A model generated the notes under the pieces. It was not told the DNA's origin and did no database searches. It saw only the letters and a program-made list of their open reading frames with translations. The position numbers and the translations under genes are program-made. 5,846 bases of DNA from an uncultured Bacilli bacterium (GTDB lineage Bacteria; Bacillota_I; Bacilli_A; RF39; UBA660), in NCBI GenBank assembly GCA_947589695.1, contig CANQBY010000079.1, positions 1-5,846 on the forward strand, read 5' to 3'. Each line of letters opens with the position of its first letter. Position 1 is the stretch's first letter. Of the stretch, positions 1-4,470 are shown piece after piece.

Positions 1-10
1 GAGATAAATT

Positions 11-32
11 AAAAAATCTGCTTAGCAGATTT
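11..32 (-). terminator. Possible minus-strand intrinsic terminator
   Basis: A perfect 8-bp stem (AAATCTGC / GCAGATTT, three-base loop) lies at 14-32. Read on the minus strand, the stem is followed by a run of T (from A11-A16). On the plus strand the downstream sequence is only ATTTAAG, so the signal is oriented leftwards. It could end a transcript coming from the right, such as read-through of the antisense RNA described below. The plus-strand alternative, a weak terminator of the gene upstream of the window, cannot be excluded. Confidence 0.4.
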
Positions 33-68
33 AAGTAAATTGGTGGCAGATTTTAAAAAATCTGTAAT

Positions 69-97
69 TTGACAAAGCCTCAAAAAAGTAGTATGTT
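69..97 (+). promoter_or_regulatory. Promoter of the small hydrophobic peptide
   Basis: A perfect -35 TTGACA (69-74) is followed after 17 bases by TATGTT (92-97), which matches 4 of 6 positions of the -10 consensus. The predicted start is about base 104, giving a leader of roughly 67 bases before the ATG at 171. Confidence 0.5.
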
Positions 98-135
98 TAA
101 CATGCGGGACATCCTTAGGGGGTTTCTGGTGTTTG

Positions 136-166
136 CCACAACTTTTTCCAATGGAAAGTGGGGTGG
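136..166 (+). promoter_or_regulatory. Leader hairpin masking the ribosome binding site
   Basis: CCAC (136-139) pairs with GTGG (163-166). After an AA/GG internal loop, C142 pairs with G160, and bases 144-149 pair with 153-158 (one G-T wobble) around a three-base loop. The 3' arm contains the Shine-Dalgarno-like GGGGTGG (160-166), four bases before the ATG at 171. Folding would hide the ribosome binding site. The 5' arm lies inside the duplicated GTGTTTGCCACA block, so pairing of that block elsewhere would free the site. The fold was found by eye and no energy was computed. Confidence 0.5.
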
Positions 167-170
167 TTAT

Positions 171-239
171 ATGAAGAAACAAGATTTGATAATCTTTGCG
201 CTATTCTTAATAATTATATTACAAATTATCTTCGGATGA
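171..239 (+). CDS. 22-residue hydrophobic peptide, candidate type I toxin
   Basis: The frame encodes MKKQ followed by D5 and an unbroken hydrophobic stretch from about residue 6 to 21, ending in FG. This is one short membrane-spanning helix with a positive N-terminus. GGGGTGG lies four bases upstream of the ATG, and a promoter with a perfect -35 box lies about 70 bases upstream. The length and build are those of type I toxins such as Ibs, Fst, TxpA or BsrG, which insert into the membrane and are held back by an antisense RNA. I see no sequence match to any of them. The convergent small RNA and the masked ribosome binding site are what make the toxin reading likely. The alternative is a small regulatory membrane peptide. 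Function is inferred, not recognised. Confidence 0.5.
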   Translation: MKKQDLIIFALFLIIILQIIFG

Positions 240-249
240 TTTAAAGTAT

Positions 250-286
250 AAAAAATAACACCATAACTCAATAAGTAGTTATGGTG
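250..286 (-). terminator. Intrinsic terminator of the antisense RNA
   Basis: A perfect 10-bp stem, CACCATAACT (259-268) with AGTTATGGTG (277-286), has an 8-base loop. On the minus strand it is followed by TTATTTTTT. On the plus strand the stem is followed by GCATTGTC with no T-run, so it should stop the minus-strand RNA efficiently and plus-strand transcripts poorly. Confidence 0.65.
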
Positions 287-322
287 CATTGTCAATGTGG
301 CAAGCACTATATGTGTCTCGCT
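250..322 (-). ncRNA. Antisense small RNA convergent to the hydrophobic peptide gene
   Basis: A minus-strand promoter (-10 at 334-329) predicts a start near base 322, and a strong intrinsic terminator predicts an end near base 250. The RNA would be about 73 nt. It begins about 10 bases downstream of the peptide stop codon at its 3' end and does not overlap the coding sequence, so it would pair with the 3' untranslated region of the peptide mRNA. Its first 33 bases repeat the two leader blocks of that mRNA in the same sense, including the CCAC segment that masks the Shine-Dalgarno. It could therefore also pair directly with the GTGG of that site. A role as antitoxin RNA is inferred. Confidence 0.5.
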
Positions 323-328
323 ACTACA

Positions 329-357
329 AGTATATAATAATTTTAGATAAAAGTAAA
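329..357 (-). promoter_or_regulatory. Antisense RNA promoter
   Basis: On the minus strand, TTTACT (357-352, 4 of 6 to TTGACA) is followed after 17 bases by TATACT (334-329, 5 of 6 to TATAAT). Initiation is expected near base 322, immediately before the GCGAGACA block. Confidence 0.45.
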
Positions 358-362
358 TAACT

Positions 363-409
363 ATCTCTTTAAAAAAAATTAATAATTTGTTATTATAGTA
401 AAAAGAGAT
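363..409 (+). promoter_or_regulatory. Promoter of the degenerate ATPase pair, framed by an inverted repeat
   Basis: TTTAAA (368-373) and TATTAT (391-396) are spaced by 17 bases, with a TGT extended -10 element (388-390). The promoter is enclosed by an 8-bp inverted repeat, ATCTCTTT (363-370) and AAAGAGAT (402-409). The right half also supplies the weak purine-rich ribosome binding site (AAAAGAG) for the ATG at 416. The repeat could be an operator or a leader structure. The promoter suggests this gene pair can be transcribed independently of the upstream ribosomal protein operon. Confidence 0.4.
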
Positions 410-415
410 GATTTT

Positions 416-1000
416 ATGGCCATATTTAATAAATTACCTAATAAAAATACAACAATTATTTATACTAATTACAATTATGAATCAGATATTATTTATTTTC
501 TAAATAACAATGCAGAAGTAATAGTAAAAGATCATAAAGTATTGCTTAAAGAAGTATCTATTCCCATCTTAAAAGAATTTAATTTAGAATATTTATTAAC
601 AAAACCCAAACTAACAAAATTAGATGAACTTAAATTAAACATTTTATCTACTTTAGAAAGCAATAAAAATATTTTTGTATTTCTAAATGTTCTATCTTTC
701 CTAGATTCAAGCTTTAAAATTCAAGTTTTAGAATATCTAAAATCTCATCATAAAATCATAATTAATTATACTCACGATATTGAAGAAACTTTATTATTAG
801 ATTATCTTATGGTAATCCATAATAATGAAATAATTATTGAAGGAGAAACAAAATTAGTATTAAAAGAAGAAAAGATTTTTAAAAAACTAGGTTTAAATCT
901 TCCCTTTATTGTTGATTTATCTATTGGCTTAAAATATTATAATCTAACAAATAAAATTTATTATACTAATGAAAGTTTGGTGAATGATTTATGGAAGTAA
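416..1000 (+). CDS. Degenerate EcfA-like ATPase homologue (first of pair)
   Basis: This 194-residue protein occupies the ecfA1 slot upstream of truA and keeps the outline of the C-terminal two thirds of an ECF transporter ATPase. LTKLDELKLNILSTL (66-80) sits where the LSGGQ signature helix belongs. VFLNVLSFLD (88-97) sits where Walker B and the D-loop belong, with the Walker Asp replaced by Leu90 and the catalytic Glu by Asn91. THDIEE (119-124) preserves the H-loop histidine, and IFKKLGLNLPF near residues 153-163 matches the EcfA tail. No Walker A P-loop is present and the N-terminal half is shortened, since family members are about 270-290 residues. ATP hydrolysis is therefore unlikely. The frame is uninterrupted and overlaps the next gene, which argues for selection rather than decay. 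The homology assignment rests on motif spacing and gene position, and the present function is unknown. Confidence 0.7.
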   Translation: MAIFNKLPNKNTTIIYTNYNYESDIIYFLNNNAEVIVKDHKVLLKEVSIPILKEFNLEYLLTKPKLTKLDELKLNILSTLESNKNIFVFLNVLSFLDSSFKIQVLEYLKSHHKIIINYTHDIEETLLLDYLMVIHNNEIIIEGETKLVLKEEKIFKKLGLNLPFIVDLSIGLKYYNLTNKIYYTNESLVNDLWK

Positions 1001-1602
1001 TGCGAATTCTAGATACCAAAACACCCGGACTTATCTATGGTCTCATGGGTAATATTAACTTAACTACTAACAATAGCAATTGTATAATTATTGATGATTA
1101 CAAATTTTCTTTAGATGTAGCTAACTACTTAAATAGTTCTAAAGCTTCGCAAAGTCTTAAAATGGTTATGCTTGATGATAGTTATTTAACAAAAACTATT
1201 AACGATTTATCCGATAGTGAAATTATCAAAATAAATCTTGCTCATGCTTTAATTACTAATAAAGACTATTTAATATTGGATTATTTTGACAAATATCTAA
1301 CTGCTAATGATAAGAATAATTTTAAAAGATTATTTAAAAAACTATCTCAAGATTATCATAAAACCATTATTTTATTTACTAATGATTTAACTTTTATTTG
1401 GGATATAGTTAGTGAAATAATTTATGTAGATAATGAAGAATTTATTACCACTTTTAAGAAAAAAGATGAAAAAATCTTAGATTATGTTTCTAATCCTCCA
1501 ATAAGTTCTTTTATCTCTTTAGTAAAAAATAAAAATATTAAAATAGAAAATTACCAAAATACTTCTGATTTACTAAAAGCAATTTATCGTCTAAAGGAGT
1601 GA
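991..1602 (+). CDS. Degenerate EcfA-like ATPase homologue (second of pair)
   Basis: This 203-residue protein lies in the ecfA2 position. It has a recognisable ABC core: LSDSEIIKINLAHAL (73-87) in place of LSGGQ-type signature, then YLILDYF (93-99) as Walker B, with Asp97 kept and the catalytic Glu replaced by Tyr98. FTNDL (129-133) is the H-loop, with His replaced by Asn131. The region near residues 30-48 that should hold the P-loop contains no GxxGxGKS/T, so nucleotide hydrolysis is not expected. The start at 991 overlaps the previous gene by 10 bases and has GGTGA seven bases upstream. An ATG at 1000 overlapping the previous stop codon is an alternative that loses three residues. Coupling to its partner suggests a heterodimer, as in EcfA1/A2, but this is inference. 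Confidence 0.7.
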   Translation: MEVMRILDTKTPGLIYGLMGNINLTTNNSNCIIIDDYKFSLDVANYLNSSKASQSLKMVMLDDSYLTKTINDLSDSEIIKINLAHALITNKDYLILDYFDKYLTANDKNNFKRLFKKLSQDYHKTIILFTNDLTFIWDIVSEIIYVDNEEFITTFKKKDEKILDYVSNPPISSFISLVKNKNIKIENYQNTSDLLKAIYRLKE

Positions 1603-1606
1603 TTAT

Positions 1607-2335
1607 ATGAATTTTTTAATTAGTATTAGTTATGATGGCTCTAAATTTTATGGCTTTCAAAGATTAAACAATCATGATACTATTCAAGCAAAACTAGAAG
1701 AAGCTTTAACAATCATTAATAAAAAGCCTGTAACTATTAAAGGTGCAGGTCGAACCGATCGTGGTGTTCATGCTTATGATCAAAAAGCCACATTTAAACT
1801 TGATATTAAGATTTCTGAAGATCATTTAAAAAAAGCTTTAAATAGTTTAGTTAAACCTTACATATATATAACTGATGTTAAAATAGTTTCTGCTAAATTT
1901 CATGCTCGTTTTAATACTTTCAAAAAAGAATATATTTATAAAATTAATCTTGGTTCATATAATCCTTTATTTACCGATTATTATTATACTCCCGAATATC
2001 CTTTAGACTTAAAAAAACTTAAAGCTTGCGCCCGAATTTTCTTAGGAGTCCATAACTTCCAAAATTTTGTCGCGGGAACTCGCACTAATTATGAATGTAT
2101 AATTTATGATATCAAATTTACGAAACATCAAGATATTTTAGAAATCAAATTTATTGGTAAAAGTTTCTATCGTTACATGGTAAGAAATCTAGTGGGAGCT
2201 ATGCTTGATGTAAGTCGTGGTAAAAATACCATCGCAGATATTAAATATGCTTTAGATAATCCCGAAATTCCCAAGCGCTTTAGTACTGCTCTTCCAAATG
2301 GTTTATACTTAAATAAAATATATTATAAGGAGTAA
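1607..2335 (+). CDS. truA: tRNA pseudouridine synthase A
   Basis: TruA converts uridines 38, 39 and 40 in the anticodon arm of many tRNAs to pseudouridine in the cytoplasm. The 242-residue product has the full family length. The N-terminal ISYDGSKFYGFQ (7-18) is typical. GAGRTDRGVHA (46-56) holds the catalytic aspartate, Asp51. YRYMVRNLVGAML towards the C-terminus is the conserved second-domain motif. AAGGAG (1594-1599) sits seven bases before the ATG and overlaps the end of the preceding gene, with four bases between that stop codon and this start. Co-transcription with the degenerate ATPase pair is likely. In Bacillus truA follows ecfT directly, but here ecfT is missing and truA follows the second ATPase-like gene. 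Confidence 0.97.
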   Translation: MNFLISISYDGSKFYGFQRLNNHDTIQAKLEEALTIINKKPVTIKGAGRTDRGVHAYDQKATFKLDIKISEDHLKKALNSLVKPYIYITDVKIVSAKFHARFNTFKKEYIYKINLGSYNPLFTDYYYTPEYPLDLKKLKACARIFLGVHNFQNFVAGTRTNYECIIYDIKFTKHQDILEIKFIGKSFYRYMVRNLVGAMLDVSRGKNTIADIKYALDNPEIPKRFSTALPNGLYLNKIYYKE

Positions 2336-2338
2336 TTT

Positions 2339-2686
2339 ATGAATTATGAATCCCCATTTCTAAAAGCCTATCTTACATCCTATGATCGCTTAATAAAATT
2401 AACCAAAACTAAAAAAAGGTTTACCCAAACTGAAACTATCATTCTTACTTGTCATACCTTAAGATTATTAAAAAAATTAATTAGTCAAAAAAATTTACCT
2501 TCCGAATTATCAAATACTGCTTATAATACTTTATTAATTGCCAAAGTTTTAGATAGTAAAATAACTACTAATAATTTTATGAATAACAAAACTTATGCTA
2601 TCCTTGATTTACGAAAATTACTCTTGGAATTTGCAAATATTTCTATTGAAGATAATAAATCACCCCTAAAAAGATATTTTTTGTGA
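2339..2686 (+). CDS. Unrecognised 115-residue protein between truA and rplM
   Basis: I do not recognise this protein. It starts three bases after the truA stop, with AAGGAG six bases upstream of its ATG, so it belongs to the truA transcript. It is basic, lysine- and leucine-rich and probably mostly helical. It has no signal peptide, no membrane segment and no obvious metal or nucleotide motif. The segment from about 25 to 50 (KKRFTQTETIILTCHTLRLL) and a second helical segment near 61-72 dominate. Codon use resembles its neighbours, which argues against recent transfer. It ends about 28 bases before the -35 of the rplM promoter. It is not part of the usual truA-rplM junction in Bacillus and may be a lineage-specific protein. 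Confidence 0.75.
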   Translation: MNYESPFLKAYLTSYDRLIKLTKTKKRFTQTETIILTCHTLRLLKKLISQKNLPSELSNTAYNTLLIAKVLDSKITTNNFMNNKTYAILDLRKLLLEFANISIEDNKSPLKRYFL

Positions 2687-2714
2687 AAAATAGCAAAAAT
2701 ATACGAAAATCTAT

Positions 2715-2743
2715 TTGACAAATGTCTATATTTTACATATAAT
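2715..2743 (+). promoter_or_regulatory. Consensus promoter of rplM-rpsI
   Basis: A perfect TTGACA (2715-2720) and a perfect TATAAT (2738-2743) are separated by the ideal 17 bases. The predicted start is near base 2750. This is the strongest promoter-like sequence in the window and fits the demand for ribosomal proteins. Confidence 0.85.
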
Positions 2744-2749
2744 TTTAAA

Positions 2750-2827
2750 TGGTACATTTTATTTGTTGGATTTATCATGCCCTGGGAAAGCAGAAGTAAT
2801 GAAAACTAAATGAAAGGAAAAATTGTT
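2750..2827 (+). promoter_or_regulatory. Probable L13-type ribosomal protein leader
   Basis: About 78 bases of untranslated leader separate the predicted start from the rplM ATG. In Firmicutes this position commonly carries the L13 leader, an RNA structure thought to mediate autogenous control of rplM-rpsI. The leader is less AT-biased in its centre (TGCCCTGGGAAAGCAG, around 2778-2793), with a possible CTG/CAG stem around a GGAAAG loop. I assign it by position and by this GC-rich core. I could not verify the full consensus structure. Confidence 0.5.
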
Positions 2828-3259
2828 ATGAAGACATTCATGCAAACAAAAGAAAACATTGAACGTAAATGGTATGTAATCGATGCTGAAGGTGCAACTT
2901 TAGGTCGTCTTGCTACCAAAGCTGCCACTATTTTAAGAGGAAAACATAAACCAACTTATACTCCTCATGTTGATTGTGGCGATTATGTAATCATAATTAA
3001 CGCAGCTAAAGTAAAATTAACAGGTAAGAAATTAGATGATAAGATGTATTACAATCACTCTGGTTATCCTGGAGGATTAAGAGAAAGAAATGCTCGTACA
3101 ATGATTGAAAAATATCCCGAAGAAATGGTTGAAAGAGCTGTTAAAGGTATGCTTCCTCATGGACCTCTTGGCAACAAGATGGGTAAAAAGCTCTTTGTTT
3201 ACAAAGACGCTGACCATAAACATGAAGCTCAAAAACCTGAAGTTCTTAAAATTGATTAG
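2828..3259 (+). CDS. rplM: 50S ribosomal protein L13
   Basis: L13 is a primary-binding protein of the large ribosomal subunit and assembles early on 23S rRNA. The 143-residue product contains the diagnostic stretches IERKWYVIDAEGATLGRLAT, LRGKHKPTYTPHVDCGDYVI, the AAKVKLTGKK segment, YYNHSGYPGGL, KGMLPHGPLG and the C-terminal HEAQKPEV. The frame is open from an ATG at 2810, but I place the start at 2828. AAAGGA (2813-2818) lies nine bases upstream of 2828 and would fall inside the coding sequence if 2810 were used. The N-terminus MKTFMQTKENIERKW also then matches family length. It is co-transcribed with rpsI, whose Shine-Dalgarno overlaps this stop codon. Confidence 0.97.
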   Translation: MKTFMQTKENIERKWYVIDAEGATLGRLATKAATILRGKHKPTYTPHVDCGDYVIIINAAKVKLTGKKLDDKMYYNHSGYPGGLRERNARTMIEKYPEEMVERAVKGMLPHGPLGNKMGKKLFVYKDADHKHEAQKPEVLKID

Positions 3260-3270
3260 GAGGTAAACTT

Positions 3271-3687
3271 ATGGCTAAACAAGTATGGACCGCAACAGGT
3301 CGTCGTAAAAGAAGTTCTGCTCAAGTAAGATTAGTAGGTGGAACTGGAAACATTACTGTCAATGGAATTGATGTAAACGAATATTTTCCAAATAAAATTT
3401 TAGTAATGGATTTAAAACAACCATTAGTAACTACTGACAATGAAAATCGTTTTGATATTGATATTATTGTAAAGGGTGGCGGATATTCTGGTCAAGCTGG
3501 AGCTATTCGTCTCGGTATTGCTCGAGCTTTATTAAAATTCGATGCTAATACTGATCAATCTCGTGAAGATTCTTACCGTAAAATGTTAAAAGCAAGTGGT
3601 TTCTTAACTCGTGACGCGAGAGTTAAAGAACGTAAAAAATACGGTCTTAAAAAAGCTCGTCGTGCTCCACAATTTAGTAAACGATAG
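3271..3687 (+). CDS. rpsI: 30S ribosomal protein S9
   Basis: S9 binds the small-subunit head, and its basic C-terminal tail reaches the P-site tRNA. The 138-residue product is slightly longer than the roughly 130 of Bacillus. It shows the N-terminal ATGRRKRSSAQVRL, the VNGIDVNEYFP segment, the glycine-rich VKGGGYSGQAGAIRLGIARALL and the basic tail LTRDARVKERKKYGLKKARRAPQFSKR, complete to the terminal Lys-Arg. AGGAGG (3258-3263) overlaps the rplM stop codon and is seven bases from this ATG, giving tight translational coupling in the conserved L13-S9 operon. It is closed by a strong terminator. Confidence 0.98.
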   Translation: MAKQVWTATGRRKRSSAQVRLVGGTGNITVNGIDVNEYFPNKILVMDLKQPLVTTDNENRFDIDIIVKGGGYSGQAGAIRLGIARALLKFDANTDQSREDSYRKMLKASGFLTRDARVKERKKYGLKKARRAPQFSKR

Positions 3688-3705
3688 AAACAAGTTTTCT
3701 TTAAT

Positions 3706-3740
3706 CCTCATAAACTTATGTTTATGGGGTTTTTCTTTTA
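3706..3740 (+). terminator. Intrinsic terminator of rplM-rpsI
   Basis: CCTCATAAAC (3706-3715) pairs with GTTTATGGGG (3720-3729), one T-G wobble, around a TTAT loop, followed by TTTTTCTTTT. It lies 18 bases after the rpsI stop and closes the conserved operon. Confidence 0.9.
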
Positions 3741-3775
3741 TTAAGATACTCATAAAACACCATTAATTTTAGTTC

Positions 3776-3806
3776 GTAGGCAACAAGTAGGCTACAGGTA
3801 GGCAAC
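3776..3806 (+). repeat. Three 9-bp direct repeats at 11-bp period (integrase arm-site-like)
   Basis: GTAGGCAAC (3776-3784), GTAGGCTAC (3787-3795) and GTAGGCAAC (3798-3806) are spaced exactly 11 bp apart, about one helical turn. They overlap and follow the 3' end of the recombinase remnant on the minus strand. Tandem sites next to an integrase gene are expected of the arm-type sites bound by the integrase N-terminal domain, as with the DR2 repeats of Tn916. That assignment is inferred. Confidence 0.55.
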
Positions 3807-3901
3807 ACTAAAAATGATAAAGAAAAGTAGTTTTATCTTAAATAATTCTTCTAATAAATCTTCAATGTCTTTATGAGTATATCTTTACTAGCATGACCTA
3901 G
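3792..3901 (-). pseudogene. C-terminal remnant of a tyrosine recombinase (integrase)
   Basis: The minus strand encodes LGHASKD from base 3901, the box containing the second catalytic histidine of tyrosine recombinases. A few bases on, shifted by one frame, it encodes YTHKDIEDLLEELFKIK, where the Tyr of YTH is the expected catalytic nucleophile. It then runs to a TAG at 3794-3792. In intact enzymes about four to six residues separate the two motifs, so a small deletion and frameshift have joined them. Upstream of the LGH box the frame meets stop codons and no arm-binding or core-binding domain remains. The fragment is therefore inactive and marks the left edge of a former integrated element. 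The motif match is short but both halves and their order are characteristic. Confidence 0.6.
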
Positions 3902-4107
3902 TCAAGAAGCCAAACAAGAAAAAATAGATTAAAATAAAAAGAATATATTACCATTTGCACTTTTAAAAAATTTTTTATGAGAAATATAAATGAACTAATT
4001 ACAGATACTCTCGGTTTATATATAATATATTATAAAAAATATAAATATAATGTATCAAAATTAGGAACAGAAACATAATAATATAGATATAGTATAGTAG
4101 TTAAATA
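3902..4107. other. Non-coding AT-rich stretch within the element remnant
   Basis: I see no gene here on either strand. A 33-codon frame (3977-4078) lacks a ribosome binding site. The right end is low complexity, with TATAG repeated three times at 4082-4097. It probably represents decayed element DNA between the recombinase scrap and the toxin-antitoxin operon. Confidence 0.5.
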
Positions 4108-4162
4108 GTTATTATGTAGTAAATAACTTGACATTATTAAAACTATATGTTATTCTTATAAC
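4108..4162 (+). promoter_or_regulatory. Toxin-antitoxin promoter with two palindromic operator candidates
   Basis: TTGACA (4128-4133) is followed after 17 bases by TATTCT (4151-4156), with a TGT extended -10 element (4148-4150). Two inverted repeats use the same half-site. GTTATT (4108-4113) with AATAAC (4122-4127) abuts the -35. GTTAT (4149-4153) with ATAAC (4158-4162) covers the -10. RelB/DinJ-type antitoxins bind palindromes over their own promoter through a ribbon-helix-helix domain, so these are natural autorepression sites. Confidence 0.65.
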
Positions 4163-4182
4163 AGAAAGAGAGATGACTTTTA

Positions 4183-4470
4183 ATGGCTAATATGACAAGT
4201 GCTATTAACATTAATGTAGATACAAAAGTAAAAGACGAGGCAACAACCATTTTAAAAGGATTAGGCTTAAATATGAGTACATTTATTAATATGGCTTTAA
4301 TGCAAGTGATTAAAAGAAATGGTGTACCTTTTGAAGTGGTAAACCCAACGCCTAGTAAAGAAATGTTAGAAGCATTAAAAGAAGTAAACGAAATGATTAA
4401 TAATCCCCAAAAATACCCTAGATACAATAATAGGGAAGATTTAAAGAAAGCATTGTTATCAGATGACTAA
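4183..4470 (+). CDS. dinJ: RelB/DinJ family antitoxin
   Basis: This 95-residue antitoxin neutralises the YafQ-type ribonuclease encoded next to it and represses the operon. The N-terminus TSAININVDTKVKDEATTILKGLGLNMSTFINMAL (from residue 5) is a classic ribbon-helix-helix domain: a short beta strand (about 5-11), a helix (about 15-26) and a second helix after the NMST cap. The KRNGVPFEVVNPTPS segment that follows is the hallmark of the DinJ/RelB group. The charged C-terminus (residues 60-95) should wrap the toxin. GAGAG lies about ten bases upstream of the ATG at 4183, and an in-frame ATG at 4192 is a weaker alternative. It overlaps the toxin gene by eight bases. Its location beside recombinase debris suggests horizontal origin. 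Confidence 0.93.
   Translation: MANMTSAININVDTKVKDEATTILKGLGLNMSTFINMALMQVIKRNGVPFEVVNPTPSKEMLEALKEVNEMINNPQKYPRYNNREDLKKALLSDD

Larger units (their letters stand above)
104..321. repeat. Inverted leader blocks shared by the toxin-like mRNA and the antisense RNA
   Basis: Two blocks near the start of the plus-strand leader recur in inverted orientation at the start of the minus-strand RNA. GCGGGACA (104-111) matches the complement of TGTCTCGC (314-321) at 7 of 8 bases. GTGTTTGCCACA (129-140) matches the complement of TGTGGCAAGCAC (296-307) at 11 of 12. The block order is the same in both RNAs, and each first block sits at or within about one base of the predicted transcription start. A plus-strand transcript reaching base 321 could therefore pair its 3' end with its own 5' end. 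Confidence 0.6.

Noticed and set aside
2675..2692. TATTTTT/AAAAATA hairpin at the end of the truA operon as terminator
   Set aside because: It is an A/T-only 7-bp stem with no T-run after it. It is too weak and could arise by chance in this composition.
2593..2778. 61-codon minus-strand open frame
   Set aside because: It lies antisense to the end of the 115-residue protein and across the consensus rplM promoter, with no ribosome binding site or recognisable product.
2810..2827. ATG at 2810 as the rplM start
   Set aside because: The best ribosome binding site, AAAGGA at 2813-2818, would lie inside the gene, and the six extra residues are not found in L13. The ATG at 2828 is preferred.
3977..4078. 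33-codon plus-strand frame starting MRNINELITD
   Set aside because: No Shine-Dalgarno precedes it (only a run of T), the second half is low-complexity Tyr/Lys/Ile, and it sits in decayed DNA. A remnant of an element gene is possible but unsupported.
4143..4427. 94-codon minus-strand open frame opposite the antitoxin gene
   Set aside because: It is the complement of a clearly recognisable RelB/DinJ gene. Its hydrophobic composition follows from the AT-rich opposite strand, and no start signal is visible.
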